DNA from: a virus
Reading direction: 5' to 3' (one strand)
DNA length: 20,839 bases
IMG/VR virus record: IMGVR_UViG_3300032242_001865
Location: 1 to 20,839 of that record
Below the pieces are notes generated by a model. The model was not told the DNA's origin and did no database searches. It saw only the letters and a program-made list of their open reading frames with translations. Each line of letters starts with the position of its first letter. The stretch's first letter is position 1. The translations under genes were made by a program, and so were the position numbers. Below are positions 13,501 through 20,298 of this stretch, in pieces.

Positions 13501-13901
13501 TGTGCGCCTGTTCCAAATATACATTTTTTTCCACCCCAATAAACATTGCCAAATGTTATTGTGTCAGGTGTTCCGCCATGTTCAGTATTAGTAACTTCGC
13601 ATAAAGCCATCACCCAATAAATATCTTGATTATCTGTTGAAATTGTAAGGTCTGTAATAACACCGCCAACATAAGCTGTGCCATATACAATAGGCATTAA
13701 ATTATTGCCAGCAGGTGGAAGTTGTTGCGGATTGCCAGGGTTAGGTTGCGCTTGTTGTGCGCCTTGATTTGGAGTATTAGGTGCAAATACTTTAGAAAGA
13801 ATAGATGAAGCAACCATAGAAATAGCAAAGCCCACAATCTGTCCTGCGACAGATGCTGCGAAAGCTTCACCAAATACTTCAGCTACAATAAGACTTGCCA
13901 T
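10593..13901 (-). CDS. gpJ-like central tail tip/hub protein
   Basis: A 1102-residue protein at the position of lambda gpJ, after the tail-tip proteins and before the fibres. Residues about 8-38 are Ala/Ile/Val-rich and could insert in or pack against a membrane; a Pro/Gln/Asn linker follows (NQGAQQAQPNPGNPQQLPPAG). The next 450 residues contain the hub-type features: NLMPIVYGTAYVGG, GDCFLDYFSSTRYGA, and LANRLLKAAREDLQVTLEI with LEAGDIVTLTN, which match the conserved part of tail hub proteins. FNPAVYND (around 477-485) marks the end of that part. Fibronectin-like and beta modules follow (about 500-1100), including a unit QFTATSSQTVFSV...VFENGVLLKESDYT (about 802-868) that recurs in the giant fibre. 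The C-terminus is expected to contact the host receptor. It starts within the previous stop (TAATG). Confidence 0.82.
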   Translation of the reverse strand: MASLIVAEVFGEAFAASVAGQIVGFAISMVASSILSKVFAPNTPNQGAQQAQPNPGNPQQLPPAGNNLMPIVYGTAYVGGVITDLTISTDNQDIYWVMALCEVTNTEHGGTPDTITFGNVYWGGKKCIFGTGAQVTGLLDESTGVTEDITGYMDIYLYKNGSNQPANTSTSAITVLQASNLVYQWDSSKLMSNSAFAIIHVKYNSSKNLTGLNQTRFQVTNSRKAPGDCFLDYFSSTRYGAALPLSQIDTTSLTALNTYSNEVITYTPYGGGSATQKRFEFNGVLDPVQKIMQNIQSMADCCDCLVKYNEIVGLWGVIVQKPTYTVAMDINNSNTIGAINVSPIDLSNSFNTIECKYPDGSEKNSFASVTFDLQTIDPTLLFPNEPVNKQSLNLYLSNNNVQVQYLANRLLKAAREDLQVTLEINYVGLQLEAGDIVTLTNANYGWDAKLFRISKVIEKFSDTGQVTAGLTLMEFNPAVYNDASITEFTPAPNTGIGSPTNFGTLYAPIVSASYPSATNPYFTVDIETASSGITQYAEIWYSAYATPTSSQLIFAGTTPVLPNGNPYTINYLITNNQLTNIPSGDWYFFSRMVNSIAKSSYSPPSSVFKWRPTTYQFTEKYLSVAYADNITGTSNFNLNPRNRLYYGLYNSSSSSASTNPANYTWYLADPTFSSNKFVAFSNRTGRKFSFATDLAAYAAGTASFVPTTSSLYDPSIWSALPDGTNVIDLDQRTGQLIGTGTTTVSTGEISIVNTADGQVVAALQKFLDFGGPTTFTGSAATLTIDVYGRVVGFASADQFFMTIAQFTATSSQTVFSVTRDSSYIVGQCLVFENGVLLKESDYTDASGSVTLATGATLGDNITIISMRAISTSTYYDLMSMSVSSVASNVVTWNNANMPWDLIDVGNKITFSNTGTPTQYTVTGVNYSTAQITFSTPVTGVSAGSRMYFYRAASSSYRVFSRYTANLTNASSYTPTLWSFDTGFELPFINGAAITAYDYNLTSNTYSSIPNIFSGDLDIIQFTGNNLTTPTGSMVNMIAYTVIGQAGYPFNSIVNALNVYMNGALLVSGTDYTSTTTSYTLTVTPAINTEIMGQQTFARYGAA

Positions 13902-14326
13902 TAATTAATTTCCCAATGATGCTCTAATAATTTAAATCCAAATTTAGATAAATCAATGTTAGGATAACTTGACATAACTACTTGATTTATTTCTTTTTTT
14001 TCCAACATTTCTTTTCCTGTTTTAATATATTCTTTAATTAATCTTGCTGTAACTATATTAGTTTTTCCAGTTAGCATAATTTCTTGTAATTGAATAATAT
14101 TGTTATTCCAAATATATTTAGATTTAATTGCAATCAATATACCTGTTTGTTCATTATCAATTAATACAAATCCAAGTCCTGCATAAAGCATAGTCAATAT
14201 ATGTTCACAATGAGTTTTTGACCAACTTAAAGGATTGCTTGCTAATGGAGTTTCTATTTTAATAGCAAATTCTTTTATTAACTCTATTATCTTGTCATTG
14301 TCATATTTATTAGCAAATCTAATCAA
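13901..14326 (-). CDS. GNAT-type N-acetyltransferase-like protein
   Basis: A 141-residue protein with the GNAT layout: N-terminal strand and helix IRFANKYDNDKIIELIKEF (2-20), a central pair of strands (GLGFVLIDNEQTGILIAIKSKYIW), LQEIMLTGK as the fourth strand, a long helix (ARLIKEYIKTGKEMLEK) and the C-terminal FGFKLLEHHWEIN. The usual R/Q-x-x-G-x-G/A acetyl-CoA loop is poorly preserved, which is common among phage copies. The start codon is TTG: the - strand reads TTGATT, overlapping the previous stop as TTGA, and no ATG matches the expected N-terminus. GGGAAAA lies just upstream. It sits between tail-tip genes; similar acetyltransferase genes occur in phage tail modules, but the substrate is unknown. 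Modification of a virion protein or a host target is possible. Confidence 0.7.
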   Translation of the reverse strand: MIRFANKYDNDKIIELIKEFAIKIETPLASNPLSWSKTHCEHILTMLYAGLGFVLIDNEQTGILIAIKSKYIWNNNIIQLQEIMLTGKTNIVTARLIKEYIKTGKEMLEKKEINQVVMSSYPNIDLSKFGFKLLEHHWEIN

Positions 14327-14916
14327 CCAGTTTTCCCAAAAGCATAATTAATTGTTTGAATAAATGCTACTCGATTCATAGATGTATCGCCTGGATTCCA
14401 ATATTGCCAAGCATTATCATTAGTAAATCGACCTGCATTTCTATTTTGTAAAATAGTTTGAATGTTATTTGCATTAGCATTAATAACACCTATATACATT
14501 CTTGCTTCTTCCATCCATTGCTCTGAAATAGTATAAGAACTAATATAGCCTGTAAAAAATTTATAAAGACCGCCTGAACCGCCTGTAGTAATTAATGATC
14601 CATCAGGATTAAAAAATCCATGCCACATTTCAATTTGTGATCCTTTTCCCTGTTGAGATAATATCCATCCCAATAAAGCTGTATCAAGACCAACTAAAGT
14701 AATGCTTGTTTGATTGGCTGTGGATTTAATATCTCTTTGGACATCACCAACTTTAACTAATGATCCTAATGCATCAAAAGGTTGGCTATCAACTGCAGAA
14801 ATTGTAAGTGGTGCGGAAGTAGTAGCAAAGCGATAGGTAGCTGAAGGTGTGGTTACCCTTACAAAATCTGCCATCCTTATATTATTAGTATTTTGTAGTG
14901 GTGTTATGTTGTTCAT
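14323..14916 (-). CDS. Minor tail/tail-tip protein (gpL or DUF2163-like position)
   Basis: A 197-residue beta-rich protein. It reads DFVRVTTPSATYRFATTSAPLTI near the start, then GDVQRDIKSTANQTSITLVGLDTALLGWI (57-85), IEMWHGFFNPDGSLI and LYKFFTGYISSYTIS (around 118-132). A phage-typical sequence of a query for a surface 'Y/F-R-F-A' strand, D-I-K-x-T repeat, and a strand with F-x-G-x-I is seen in tail-tip proteins occupying the lambda gpL/gpM position. It overlaps the neighbouring genes on both sides (ATGA upstream, TTGA downstream), so it is part of a coupled tail-tip cassette. No catalytic motif and no Cys cluster (as in lambda gpL) is seen. Assignment depends mainly on position and fold pattern. 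Confidence 0.6.
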   Translation of the reverse strand: MNNITPLQNTNNIRMADFVRVTTPSATYRFATTSAPLTISAVDSQPFDALGSLVKVGDVQRDIKSTANQTSITLVGLDTALLGWILSQQGKGSQIEMWHGFFNPDGSLITTGGSGGLYKFFTGYISSYTISEQWMEEARMYIGVINANANNIQTILQNRNAGRFTNDNAWQYWNPGDTSMNRVAFIQTINYAFGKTG

Positions 14917-15602
14917 GTTGGTAATACCGCTTCAAGGGCTTTAAATGTAGAGTTCCAAGCTATAAATGAATCATTAGTCATAGGGACTAAAGTATAGTTT
15001 GGATATTGAGTTAAAATAACTGGAAATGTTGTTCCTGTAAATGTTAATCCACCTAATGAAATAGTTGTTCCATATTGACCTATAACTGCATTAACAGGAC
15101 TAGATATTGTATTAATAATATTTCGATGCACAGGAATATTAACTGTAGTCCCAACACCTCTTAATACATCAGCAGTTGCTATATATGCATATCTACCTAC
15201 TTGAATAAAATCACCTGTTTTAACAATATAAGCAGTTGCACTTATAGAAGGTAATGATCCTAATACAATTATTTTATTAGCTGATGATGTTTGAATTTGA
15301 CATGATGAAATTTGAGATGATGTCATATCACCTTGATAAGCAATATAATTCCACCATCCTGTTGAACCAAAATTAAGATATTGTTCATATTCGCGATCCG
15401 CTACTCGCAGCGCTGATAATAATGCTTTGTTTTTAGATAAAAGCAAATAGTTCATTGGCTTAATATCAAAAGCAAAAGGTTGAACTGATACAATTTCAGA
15501 TGTTGAAATTCTTTGATTGCGAGATATAGTTTGACCTACAAATTTTTGATCATTAATGCCAACTTGTTCTGCAACTGCTAATATGTCATTTAAGGTAGCC
15601 AT
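14913..15602 (-). CDS. Tail-tip protein, distal-tail-like
   Basis: A 229-residue protein encoded directly after the tape measure gene, the position of lambda gpM and of distal tail (Dit) proteins. The N-terminal part is helical (LNDILAVAEQVGINDQKFVG); the rest is mainly beta, with SEIVSVQPFAFDIKPMNYLLL (35-55), a polar module (GDFIQVGRYAYIATADVLRG) and strands rich in Thr/Ile to the end. It has neither signal peptide nor membrane segment. It lies four bases from the tape measure gene and overlaps the next gene by four bases (ATGA). Together with the next gene it probably forms the ring at the tip of the tail tube to which the hub attaches. I do not recognise a named family with certainty. Confidence 0.6.
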   Translation of the reverse strand: MATLNDILAVAEQVGINDQKFVGQTISRNQRISTSEIVSVQPFAFDIKPMNYLLLSKNKALLSALRVADREYEQYLNFGSTGWWNYIAYQGDMTSSQISSCQIQTSSANKIIVLGSLPSISATAYIVKTGDFIQVGRYAYIATADVLRGVGTTVNIPVHRNIINTISSPVNAVIGQYGTTISLGGLTFTGTTFPVILTQYPNYTLVPMTNDSFIAWNSTFKALEAVLPT

Positions 15603-15605
15603 ATA

Positions 15606-17537
15606 TTATCTCGATTGTGGTAAGGATAATTGAGCAGATTGATTAGCTGCCCAAACACCTTGTTTATTTTTAGCCAAGAATTGTGTTGCTGATTGAGTAT
15701 CGATTGCACTCATATTATTAATGTATGGACCATTATAAACCACTTGCGGTTGATTACCAAACATAGAACTTAATTGATGATTAGGAACAATTGATCCTGG
15801 ACTTGATGGCACAAATAATTCTGGACCTCTTTCACCTACAATAGATGGACCAGATATAGAACCGCCTTCAGCATGACCTGAAATCGCTAAAGAAGAACCT
15901 ATTGTGCCTAAAGAACTTACAAATCCACCGCCACCTACTGCTCCACCAAATCCAAATAAACCGCTCAAACCTTTAAACATACTTGTTAATTGAGCTTGTA
16001 ATTGAATCTTAATAAGATCAGCAATAATACTTCTAGCCAAATCACTAAAGCTTAATTTACCTGTTTGAACAAATTTGTCTAAAGCTGATCCCATATTAGA
16101 TGCAAATGAATCAAATGCTTGTTGTCCTTGAGCAAATGAATCCATAGATTTTTCTTTAAAATTCTCATAAGCTCTTGACCAACCATTTTCAAATGTATTT
16201 TGTGTGCGCTTGGCGGTTTCTTCCATATTAACCATAGCAACTTTTTCTTGTTCAATAGCTTGTATTTGTTGTTTAGTAAGCTCTGGATGTTGTCTTTCAA
16301 TGTCAGCTATTTGTTGATGAACTTTTAATAATTCCTCTTGCTTTTTTCTTTGTGTATCAGAAAGCCCAGCAGTTTTAACTTGAAGCTCATAAATTTGTTC
16401 TTGATTTTTAGCTGATTCCATTTCAGCTCTAACAAATTCTCTAGCTTTGGCTGCATCATAAGCTTGCGCTGCGGCTTTAGCATTGGCTTCCATTTGAGTG
16501 CCGCGAAGCTTCTCATATTTACCGCCTTTTTCAAATTCAAGATTTAATTCGGCAAATTTGCTTTTAACTGTTCCAACAGTTTGAGCTTCTAATTGAAGTG
16601 TTCTTATTTGTCTTTCTAATTCATCATTTTGCTTTTTAGCTTCTTCACTTAATGGCTTAACATCTCGACCACCTTGTGTTTGTTGTTGTTGTGCTAATAA
16701 TGATTCTGCTCTGGCTTTTTCAAATCTTGCATTTAAGTCTTTTTCAAATTGAACCCCAGCCCAATCATAATTCTTAAAATCTTGCCAATCTCTATTAACT
16801 AAATCTTTTACAGCTCTGCCTGCTGTGCCAATAGCATGACCTAAAGTTAAAAATAATTTAGTTAAGCCTTCAATAGCTGGAGCAAATGTTTGAATAAAAT
16901 CTGTTTTAGCTTGCGCCATAGCGCCTGCAACAGCATCCATAGATGCTTTAGTTTGCATAAATGATTCTGCTGCGCCTTTATTTGTATCTTTGAGCCTTTC
17001 CATATTCTCATATAGCTCTTTAATATCAACACCGCGAATAGCTTTACCAAACAATTCCATAGCTTTGGCATTGCGAGCTGATGATTGCTCAATATCATTT
17101 AAGCCTTTAAGAGTTTTTAAGAGAAGATCATCGGTTGAAAGATTTTTAAGGTCTTTAAGAGATACACCAAGATTTTTGAATATTTCGCGAGTTTTGTCTG
17201 AACCTTCAGCAGCCGCATCAACTTGTTTTGCAAAGCCAGACATCATTCGGCTTGCACCTTCCATTGATCCACCAGCTTCAACTAAAGCTTCATTAAGAGC
17301 CAAGACAGTAGAAACTGCCATGTCATTGGTTTTTGCGACTTGCGCAATTTGATCTGCATATTCAACTGCTGATCTTGCAAATTCCGCAAAAGCTACAGCT
17401 AAACCAGCAATAGTTAGTTTTGCACCTAAAGAAGATGCCGCAAACTCTTTTAAGCCATCTTGAGCTTTACCCAAGCCAGCATTAAATTCGCCTGCATCTA
17501 ATCCGAGAACAACACCTAATCTTGATATTAATGACAT
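15606..17537 (-). CDS. Tail tape measure protein
   Basis: A 643-residue protein that fixes tail length and is threaded through the tail tube. The N-terminal part shows LDAGEFNAGLGKAQDGLKEF (14-33), typical of tape measure starts. There is a hydrophobic stretch around 39-53, then long coiled-coil helices (about 85-470) rich in Lys, Glu, Gln and Ala, such as QTKASMDAVAGAMAQ and KFAELNLEFEKGGKYEKL. The C-terminal part has a Gly-rich hydrophobic segment (LFGFGGAVGGGGFVSSLG) followed by HAEGGSISGPSIVGERGPELFVPS, the widely conserved tail of lambda-type tape measures. By the lambda rule of about 0.15 nm per residue, it predicts a tail near 95 nm. It directly follows the two chaperone-position genes, two bases from the nearer one. 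No lytic-transglycosylase or peptidase domain is seen. Confidence 0.92.
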   Translation of the reverse strand: MSLISRLGVVLGLDAGEFNAGLGKAQDGLKEFAASSLGAKLTIAGLAVAFAEFARSAVEYADQIAQVAKTNDMAVSTVLALNEALVEAGGSMEGASRMMSGFAKQVDAAAEGSDKTREIFKNLGVSLKDLKNLSTDDLLLKTLKGLNDIEQSSARNAKAMELFGKAIRGVDIKELYENMERLKDTNKGAAESFMQTKASMDAVAGAMAQAKTDFIQTFAPAIEGLTKLFLTLGHAIGTAGRAVKDLVNRDWQDFKNYDWAGVQFEKDLNARFEKARAESLLAQQQQTQGGRDVKPLSEEAKKQNDELERQIRTLQLEAQTVGTVKSKFAELNLEFEKGGKYEKLRGTQMEANAKAAAQAYDAAKAREFVRAEMESAKNQEQIYELQVKTAGLSDTQRKKQEELLKVHQQIADIERQHPELTKQQIQAIEQEKVAMVNMEETAKRTQNTFENGWSRAYENFKEKSMDSFAQGQQAFDSFASNMGSALDKFVQTGKLSFSDLARSIIADLIKIQLQAQLTSMFKGLSGLFGFGGAVGGGGFVSSLGTIGSSLAISGHAEGGSISGPSIVGERGPELFVPSSPGSIVPNHQLSSMFGNQPQVVYNGPYINNMSAIDTQSATQFLAKNKQGVWAANQSAQLSLPQSR

Positions 17538-17539
17538 AG

Positions 17540-17848
17540 TTATTTTCTTTTAAATTTATCTACACTAAATTCTGGAGCTTGTGACATAAATGTCAGTAAT
17601 GATTCACTAGCAGATAAATCTTTATCTGGATAAATATAACTATAAACATTACCCAAAATAGACTTTAAGGCATAAGGCGGACTGTTTGGTGGTCGCATAT
17701 AATTGAAAACCCCATTGGTGAGTGTTCCCAAGCCCACTATAAGACCTTTATTTCCTATTAAGCCATCAGCATACATGACCATAAGTTCATGCATTGTGGC
17801 TTCATCTAGCTCATCAATATTTTTTCTTGTATGCCCATTAAAGATCAT
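17540..17848 (-). CDS. Small protein in the tail assembly chaperone T position
   Basis: A 102-residue protein immediately before the tape measure gene. It reads IDELDEATMHELMVMYADGLIG (12-33), then GTLTNGVFNYMRPPNSPPYALKSILGNVYSYIYP (41-74). This NYMR...SPPY pattern occurs in small phage proteins between tube and tape measure. The ATG at 17848 has no recognisable ribosome site. Its frame is -1 relative to the preceding 156-residue ORF and is open back to a TAA within that ORF's end, leaving a short window where a -1 shift could join them, as with lambda gpG-T. The window lacks a canonical slippery heptamer, so reinitiation after the upstream stop (32 bases away) is as likely. Role as assembly chaperone is inferred from position. 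Confidence 0.6.
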   Translation of the reverse strand: MIFNGHTRKNIDELDEATMHELMVMYADGLIGNKGLIVGLGTLTNGVFNYMRPPNSPPYALKSILGNVYSYIYPDKDLSASESLLTFMSQAPEFSVDKFKRK

Positions 17849-17880
17849 GTGAGCGCAAACTTGCGATCTTAATGAGCTAG

Positions 17881-18351
17881 TTACTTTGACCTTATATCTT
17901 TATAATCAGGTGAAATAACCTCATTAATTTTATCCACAATTTGAAGTTGAATTGATAGTGGTATATCAGCATCAATGTCTGCATAAGTTAATGTATTAAC
18001 ATCTTGCCCTTCTTGTGGAACTAAAAACTTAAAGTATTCTAAAATTCTAAATTGAGTAAGATAAGTATTTTTAGCAGCTTCTCGCATTGAGCGGTCATTG
18101 ACTAATACATCATTATCAGTTTTTGTAACTACATCACCTTCAAATGTTTTTAGATTAATAGTTAAATCTTGATAAATTTTTTCAATAGCTACTTGATCAG
18201 GATTTTTAAAATGATTATAAATAGCTTCTATTTGAGAAACATTTGGCACTTTAACTTTTAATGTTGCTTCGCCAAATTGAAATGTTCTTGTCAAAATAGA
18301 TAATCTATGTTTTTCATAGTCATCACCTAATAACTGTCCTAATTTACTCAT
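17881..18351 (-). CDS. Tail assembly chaperone-like protein (gpG position)
   Basis: A 156-residue soluble, helical protein. It starts MSKLGQLLGDDYEKHRLSI, has a short strand region (FQFGEATLKVKVPNVSQIEAIYNHF, 25-49) that may bind the tape measure, then charged helices and LTYADIDADIPLSIQLQIVDKINEVI near the end. This size, acidic character and location between the tail tube and tape measure genes match tail assembly chaperones such as lambda gpG, which keep the tape measure soluble. The start overlaps the stop of the gp10-like gene (ATGA), indicating coupled translation. It is followed by a 32-base spacer and the 102-residue ORF in the -1 frame. Sequence alone gives no firm family. Confidence 0.6.
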   Translation of the reverse strand: MSKLGQLLGDDYEKHRLSILTRTFQFGEATLKVKVPNVSQIEAIYNHFKNPDQVAIEKIYQDLTINLKTFEGDVVTKTDNDVLVNDRSMREAAKNTYLTQFRILEYFKFLVPQEGQDVNTLTYADIDADIPLSIQLQIVDKINEVISPDYKDIRSK

Positions 18352-18905
18352 ATATGTTTGCTCCTATATTGTTCGATTTTTTGTTGTAATAATTTACCTA
18401 ATAATTCTGATACTTGTTGCACTTGGCTTTCTAATGAAACCCTTAAATATGGTCTTGGGCTTACATTCTTTGTTCCAAATTCCATTGCCACAGCTCTGGC
18501 ATCATAAAAAACACCTTGTTCTTCATAATAACCTTTGATAGCTTTTTTGCGATCCTTTTTATCAACAATGCTTTTAGTCGCTTCATAAGCGCTTTTCTTT
18601 AAACTTCTTGGAATTGGTTTAGTAGTTACAATTGCAATAGCCGCATCATTATCATTGACATAATTAGATTTTTTATCTTTTCCAGTTGGTCTGCGACCTA
18701 CAATAGCTAAAGAATGTAATAACATTTCAGTATTGCCTTTTGGAACTAAAGATTGAGCCATAGCTAATACTGGTTGCATTGCTTGTTTAACTACTGGAAC
18801 TAATATTTTACTTTGAGAATTTTTATCGCCTATATCTTCTCGCAATTGATCAAATATAGCTTGAGTTTCAGATAACCCTTTAACATCAAAAGTAAAGCCT
18901 GACAT
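18348..18905 (-). CDS. HK97-gp10-like tail protein
   Basis: A 185-residue protein of the HK97 gp10 family, a tail component or assembly factor near the head-tail junction. The N-terminal part is helical (LSETQAIFDQLREDIGD), and the typical middle motif is SLVPKGNTEMLLHSLAIVGRR (52-72), in which family members have V-P-x-x-T-G-x-L-x-x-S. The hallmark is FYDARAVAMEFGTKNVSPRPYLRVSLES (133-160), with E-x-G-T and P-x-R-P-x-x-R-P/V. The C-terminal helix (VSELLGKLLQQKIEQYR) is usual. In most relatives this gene precedes the tail terminator and tail tube; here it follows the tail tube and two 75-residue ORFs. It overlaps both neighbours (TAATG and ATGA). Confidence 0.82.
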   Translation of the reverse strand: MSGFTFDVKGLSETQAIFDQLREDIGDKNSQSKILVPVVKQAMQPVLAMAQSLVPKGNTEMLLHSLAIVGRRPTGKDKKSNYVNDNDAAIAIVTTKPIPRSLKKSAYEATKSIVDKKDRKKAIKGYYEEQGVFYDARAVAMEFGTKNVSPRPYLRVSLESQVQQVSELLGKLLQQKIEQYRSKHI

Positions 18906-19132
18906 TAATCAGCCTTAATTATTTTTTGATATATAGTGTTATTTAATTTAATGACATAATCAACAACTTCTTCAGGCGATAATTTGTCTGCATGATTTTT
19001 TGCAATTTCATGAGCAAGATTAATACCTGTAAGTCTTTGTTGAGCAAAACCAAACCAATTCTTTTGACCAGAATTGGCTTGGCTCACTAAATAACTTAAT
19101 AAATCATCACTCGACTTGATCTGTGTGGTCAT
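18905..19132 (-). CDS. 75-residue helical protein of unknown function
   Basis: A small soluble protein. It begins TTQIKSSDDLLSYLVSQANSG and is entirely helical by appearance (FAQQRLTGINLAHEIAKNHADKLSPEEVVDYVIKLNNTIYQK), without membrane segments. The start lies within the last 26 bases of the preceding 75-residue gene, in the +1 frame relative to it, with only a purine-rich weak ribosome site inside that gene's codons. The stop shares a base with the start of the gp10-like gene. I do not recognise the family; its position between tail tube and gp10-like protein suggests an assembly role. Confidence 0.55.
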   Translation of the reverse strand: MTTQIKSSDDLLSYLVSQANSGQKNWFGFAQQRLTGINLAHEIAKNHADKLSPEEVVDYVIKLNNTIYQKIIKAD

Positions 19133-19334
19133 CTTTTTTCTCTTTTGTTTTAACTTGTTGAGTGTAAGGATTAAATTTAGCTAATACTGAAAGCGCTACA
19201 TATTCTTGACTTCCAACTTCAGCTTTTGCCAATGCATCATTAACCTCTTTAGCATCAACTGGCAATCCTTGTGCTACAGAATCTAAACTTCTGTAAGTAG
19301 TTGTTAATATTTCTAGTGCTTCAGATACTTGCAT
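19107..19334 (-). CDS. 75-residue helical protein of unknown function
   Basis: A small protein directly after the tail tube gene. It reads MQVSEALEILTTTYRSLDSVAQG with further helix (VNDALAKAEVGSQEYVALSVLAKF) and ends in a Lys/Asp/Glu-rich tail (KTKEKKDDHTDQVE) that looks disordered. An AAGGA site stands seven bases before its ATG, the best ribosome site in this part of the cluster. It overlaps the next gene by 26 bases. Small helical proteins after the tail tube gene often act as assembly chaperones, so this and its neighbour are candidates, but I do not recognise a family. Confidence 0.55.
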   Translation of the reverse strand: MQVSEALEILTTTYRSLDSVAQGLPVDAKEVNDALAKAEVGSQEYVALSVLAKFNPYTQQVKTKEKKDDHTDQVE

Positions 19335-19346
19335 AATGATTCCTTA

Positions 19347-19841
19347 TTATGTGTTATTAGACCAACCATATTGATTACCTCTTGGATGGATGCTAAATGT
19401 GCATTTAGTTTCCGCGCCTGGAGCTGGATCAATTTTAAATTCTGATACTCGACCATTAAAAGCATAATAAACACTGTTTGTTCCATCAGTTGCTTGAATT
19501 ACAAATGTGCGATCAATTGTGCCATTATAAGCATCACCGCGAATGAGTAATAAGTTTGCATCAGAAGGATTCCAAGCTGCTGTAATAACCATTGATGTTG
19601 GAGCAGATTGAACTGGGATTTTATCTGATTGTCTTGAACCAGCAACAGCAAAGTTAGCAACTGCATCATCTTGACCAAAAGCTGGGATAGCTTCAACAGG
19701 AACTAAATTGCCAGAAACAGCAATTGCTGAAACTGAAGAATAAGTTGATAAAGCTGAAACTGCTAAAGGTGTAGGTGATGAAGTAGGTTGCATATATAGA
19801 GATGCGCTAAACCCAGGTAAAATTTTATTTGGTAATGCCAT
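19347..19841 (-). CDS. Major tail tube protein
   Basis: A 164-residue, beta-rich protein with strong features of a tail tube subunit, the repeated ring component that encloses the tape measure. It reads NKILPGFSASLYMQPTSSP near the start and AFGQDDAVANFAVAGSRQSDKIPVQ in the middle; strands MVITAAWNPSDANLLLIRGDAYNGTIDRTFVIQATDG, VYYAFNGRVSEFKIDPAPG and KCTFSIHPRG follow. The Y-x-F-x-G-x-V-x-x-F pattern and the C-terminal strand with K-C-T-F-S-I match lambda gpV-like tube proteins. GAGGAAAT stands before the ATG. It is the structural gene between the tail terminator and the chaperone-position genes. No C-terminal Ig-like domain is present, unlike lambda gpV. Confidence 0.78.
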   Translation of the reverse strand: MALPNKILPGFSASLYMQPTSSPTPLAVSALSTYSSVSAIAVSGNLVPVEAIPAFGQDDAVANFAVAGSRQSDKIPVQSAPTSMVITAAWNPSDANLLLIRGDAYNGTIDRTFVIQATDGTNSVYYAFNGRVSEFKIDPAPGAETKCTFSIHPRGNQYGWSNNT

Positions 19842-19875
19842 AATTATTTCCTCACATTAAAAAAATTAAAAAATC

Positions 19876-20295
19876 TTATGTTGGTATATCTAAAGTGCAA
19901 TCCATAAATACTGTATGAAGTGCTGTTGTATTGTCATAAGCATGATAAAGCCAAGCTACATCTGCTTTAGATATTTGAAAGCCATAAGTAGCGCCACCAA
20001 ATAATCCGCTATAACCATGAAGCGCTTGTATGATTGTATTGGCTGTAGTAAATGCATCATCCGCAGTTGTTCCAAATACACTCATCTGAAATATTGGTCT
20101 GTCAATGCCTTTTACATTCTGATATTGACCAGTATATACAGGCTGATGGACATTTCTTAAATGCCATGTTACAAACTTGCTTTCAGAAGCATAATTCCTG
20201 TTAAAGTCGGAATATACTTTTATAGGGCTTATTATATCACTTAATTGCCATTGTATCGCTTTGCCATATACTACTGGACTATTTTGTGTAGCCAT
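19876..20295 (-). CDS. Tail terminator/tail completion protein
   Basis: A 139-residue alpha/beta protein. It reads AIQWQLSDIISPIKVYSDF at the start, the central DRPIFQMSVFGTTADDAFTTANTIIQALHG (66-95) resembles the DUF3168/gpU-type 'P-x-[IVF]-Q-[VIM]-x-x-x-[GA/ST]' strand followed by the long helix, and it ends with the strand FMDCTLDIPT. Proteins of this class form a hexameric ring that caps the tail tube and joins it to the head. The order here (head closure, terminator, tail tube) is the canonical one. An AAAGG ribosome site precedes the ATG. The gene lies three bases from the head-closure gene and 34 bases from the tube gene. Confidence 0.72.
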   Translation of the reverse strand: MATQNSPVVYGKAIQWQLSDIISPIKVYSDFNRNYASESKFVTWHLRNVHQPVYTGQYQNVKGIDRPIFQMSVFGTTADDAFTTANTIIQALHGYSGLFGGATYGFQISKADVAWLYHAYDNTTALHTVFMDCTLDIPT

Positions 20296-20298
20296 ATT

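Noticed and set aside
19107-19141. A6 run at the overlap of the two 75-residue genes as a frameshift site
   Set aside because: The downstream gene is in the +1 frame relative to the first, and the codon phase of the A run does not give A-AAA-AAG; it looks like an ordinary weak ribosome site.
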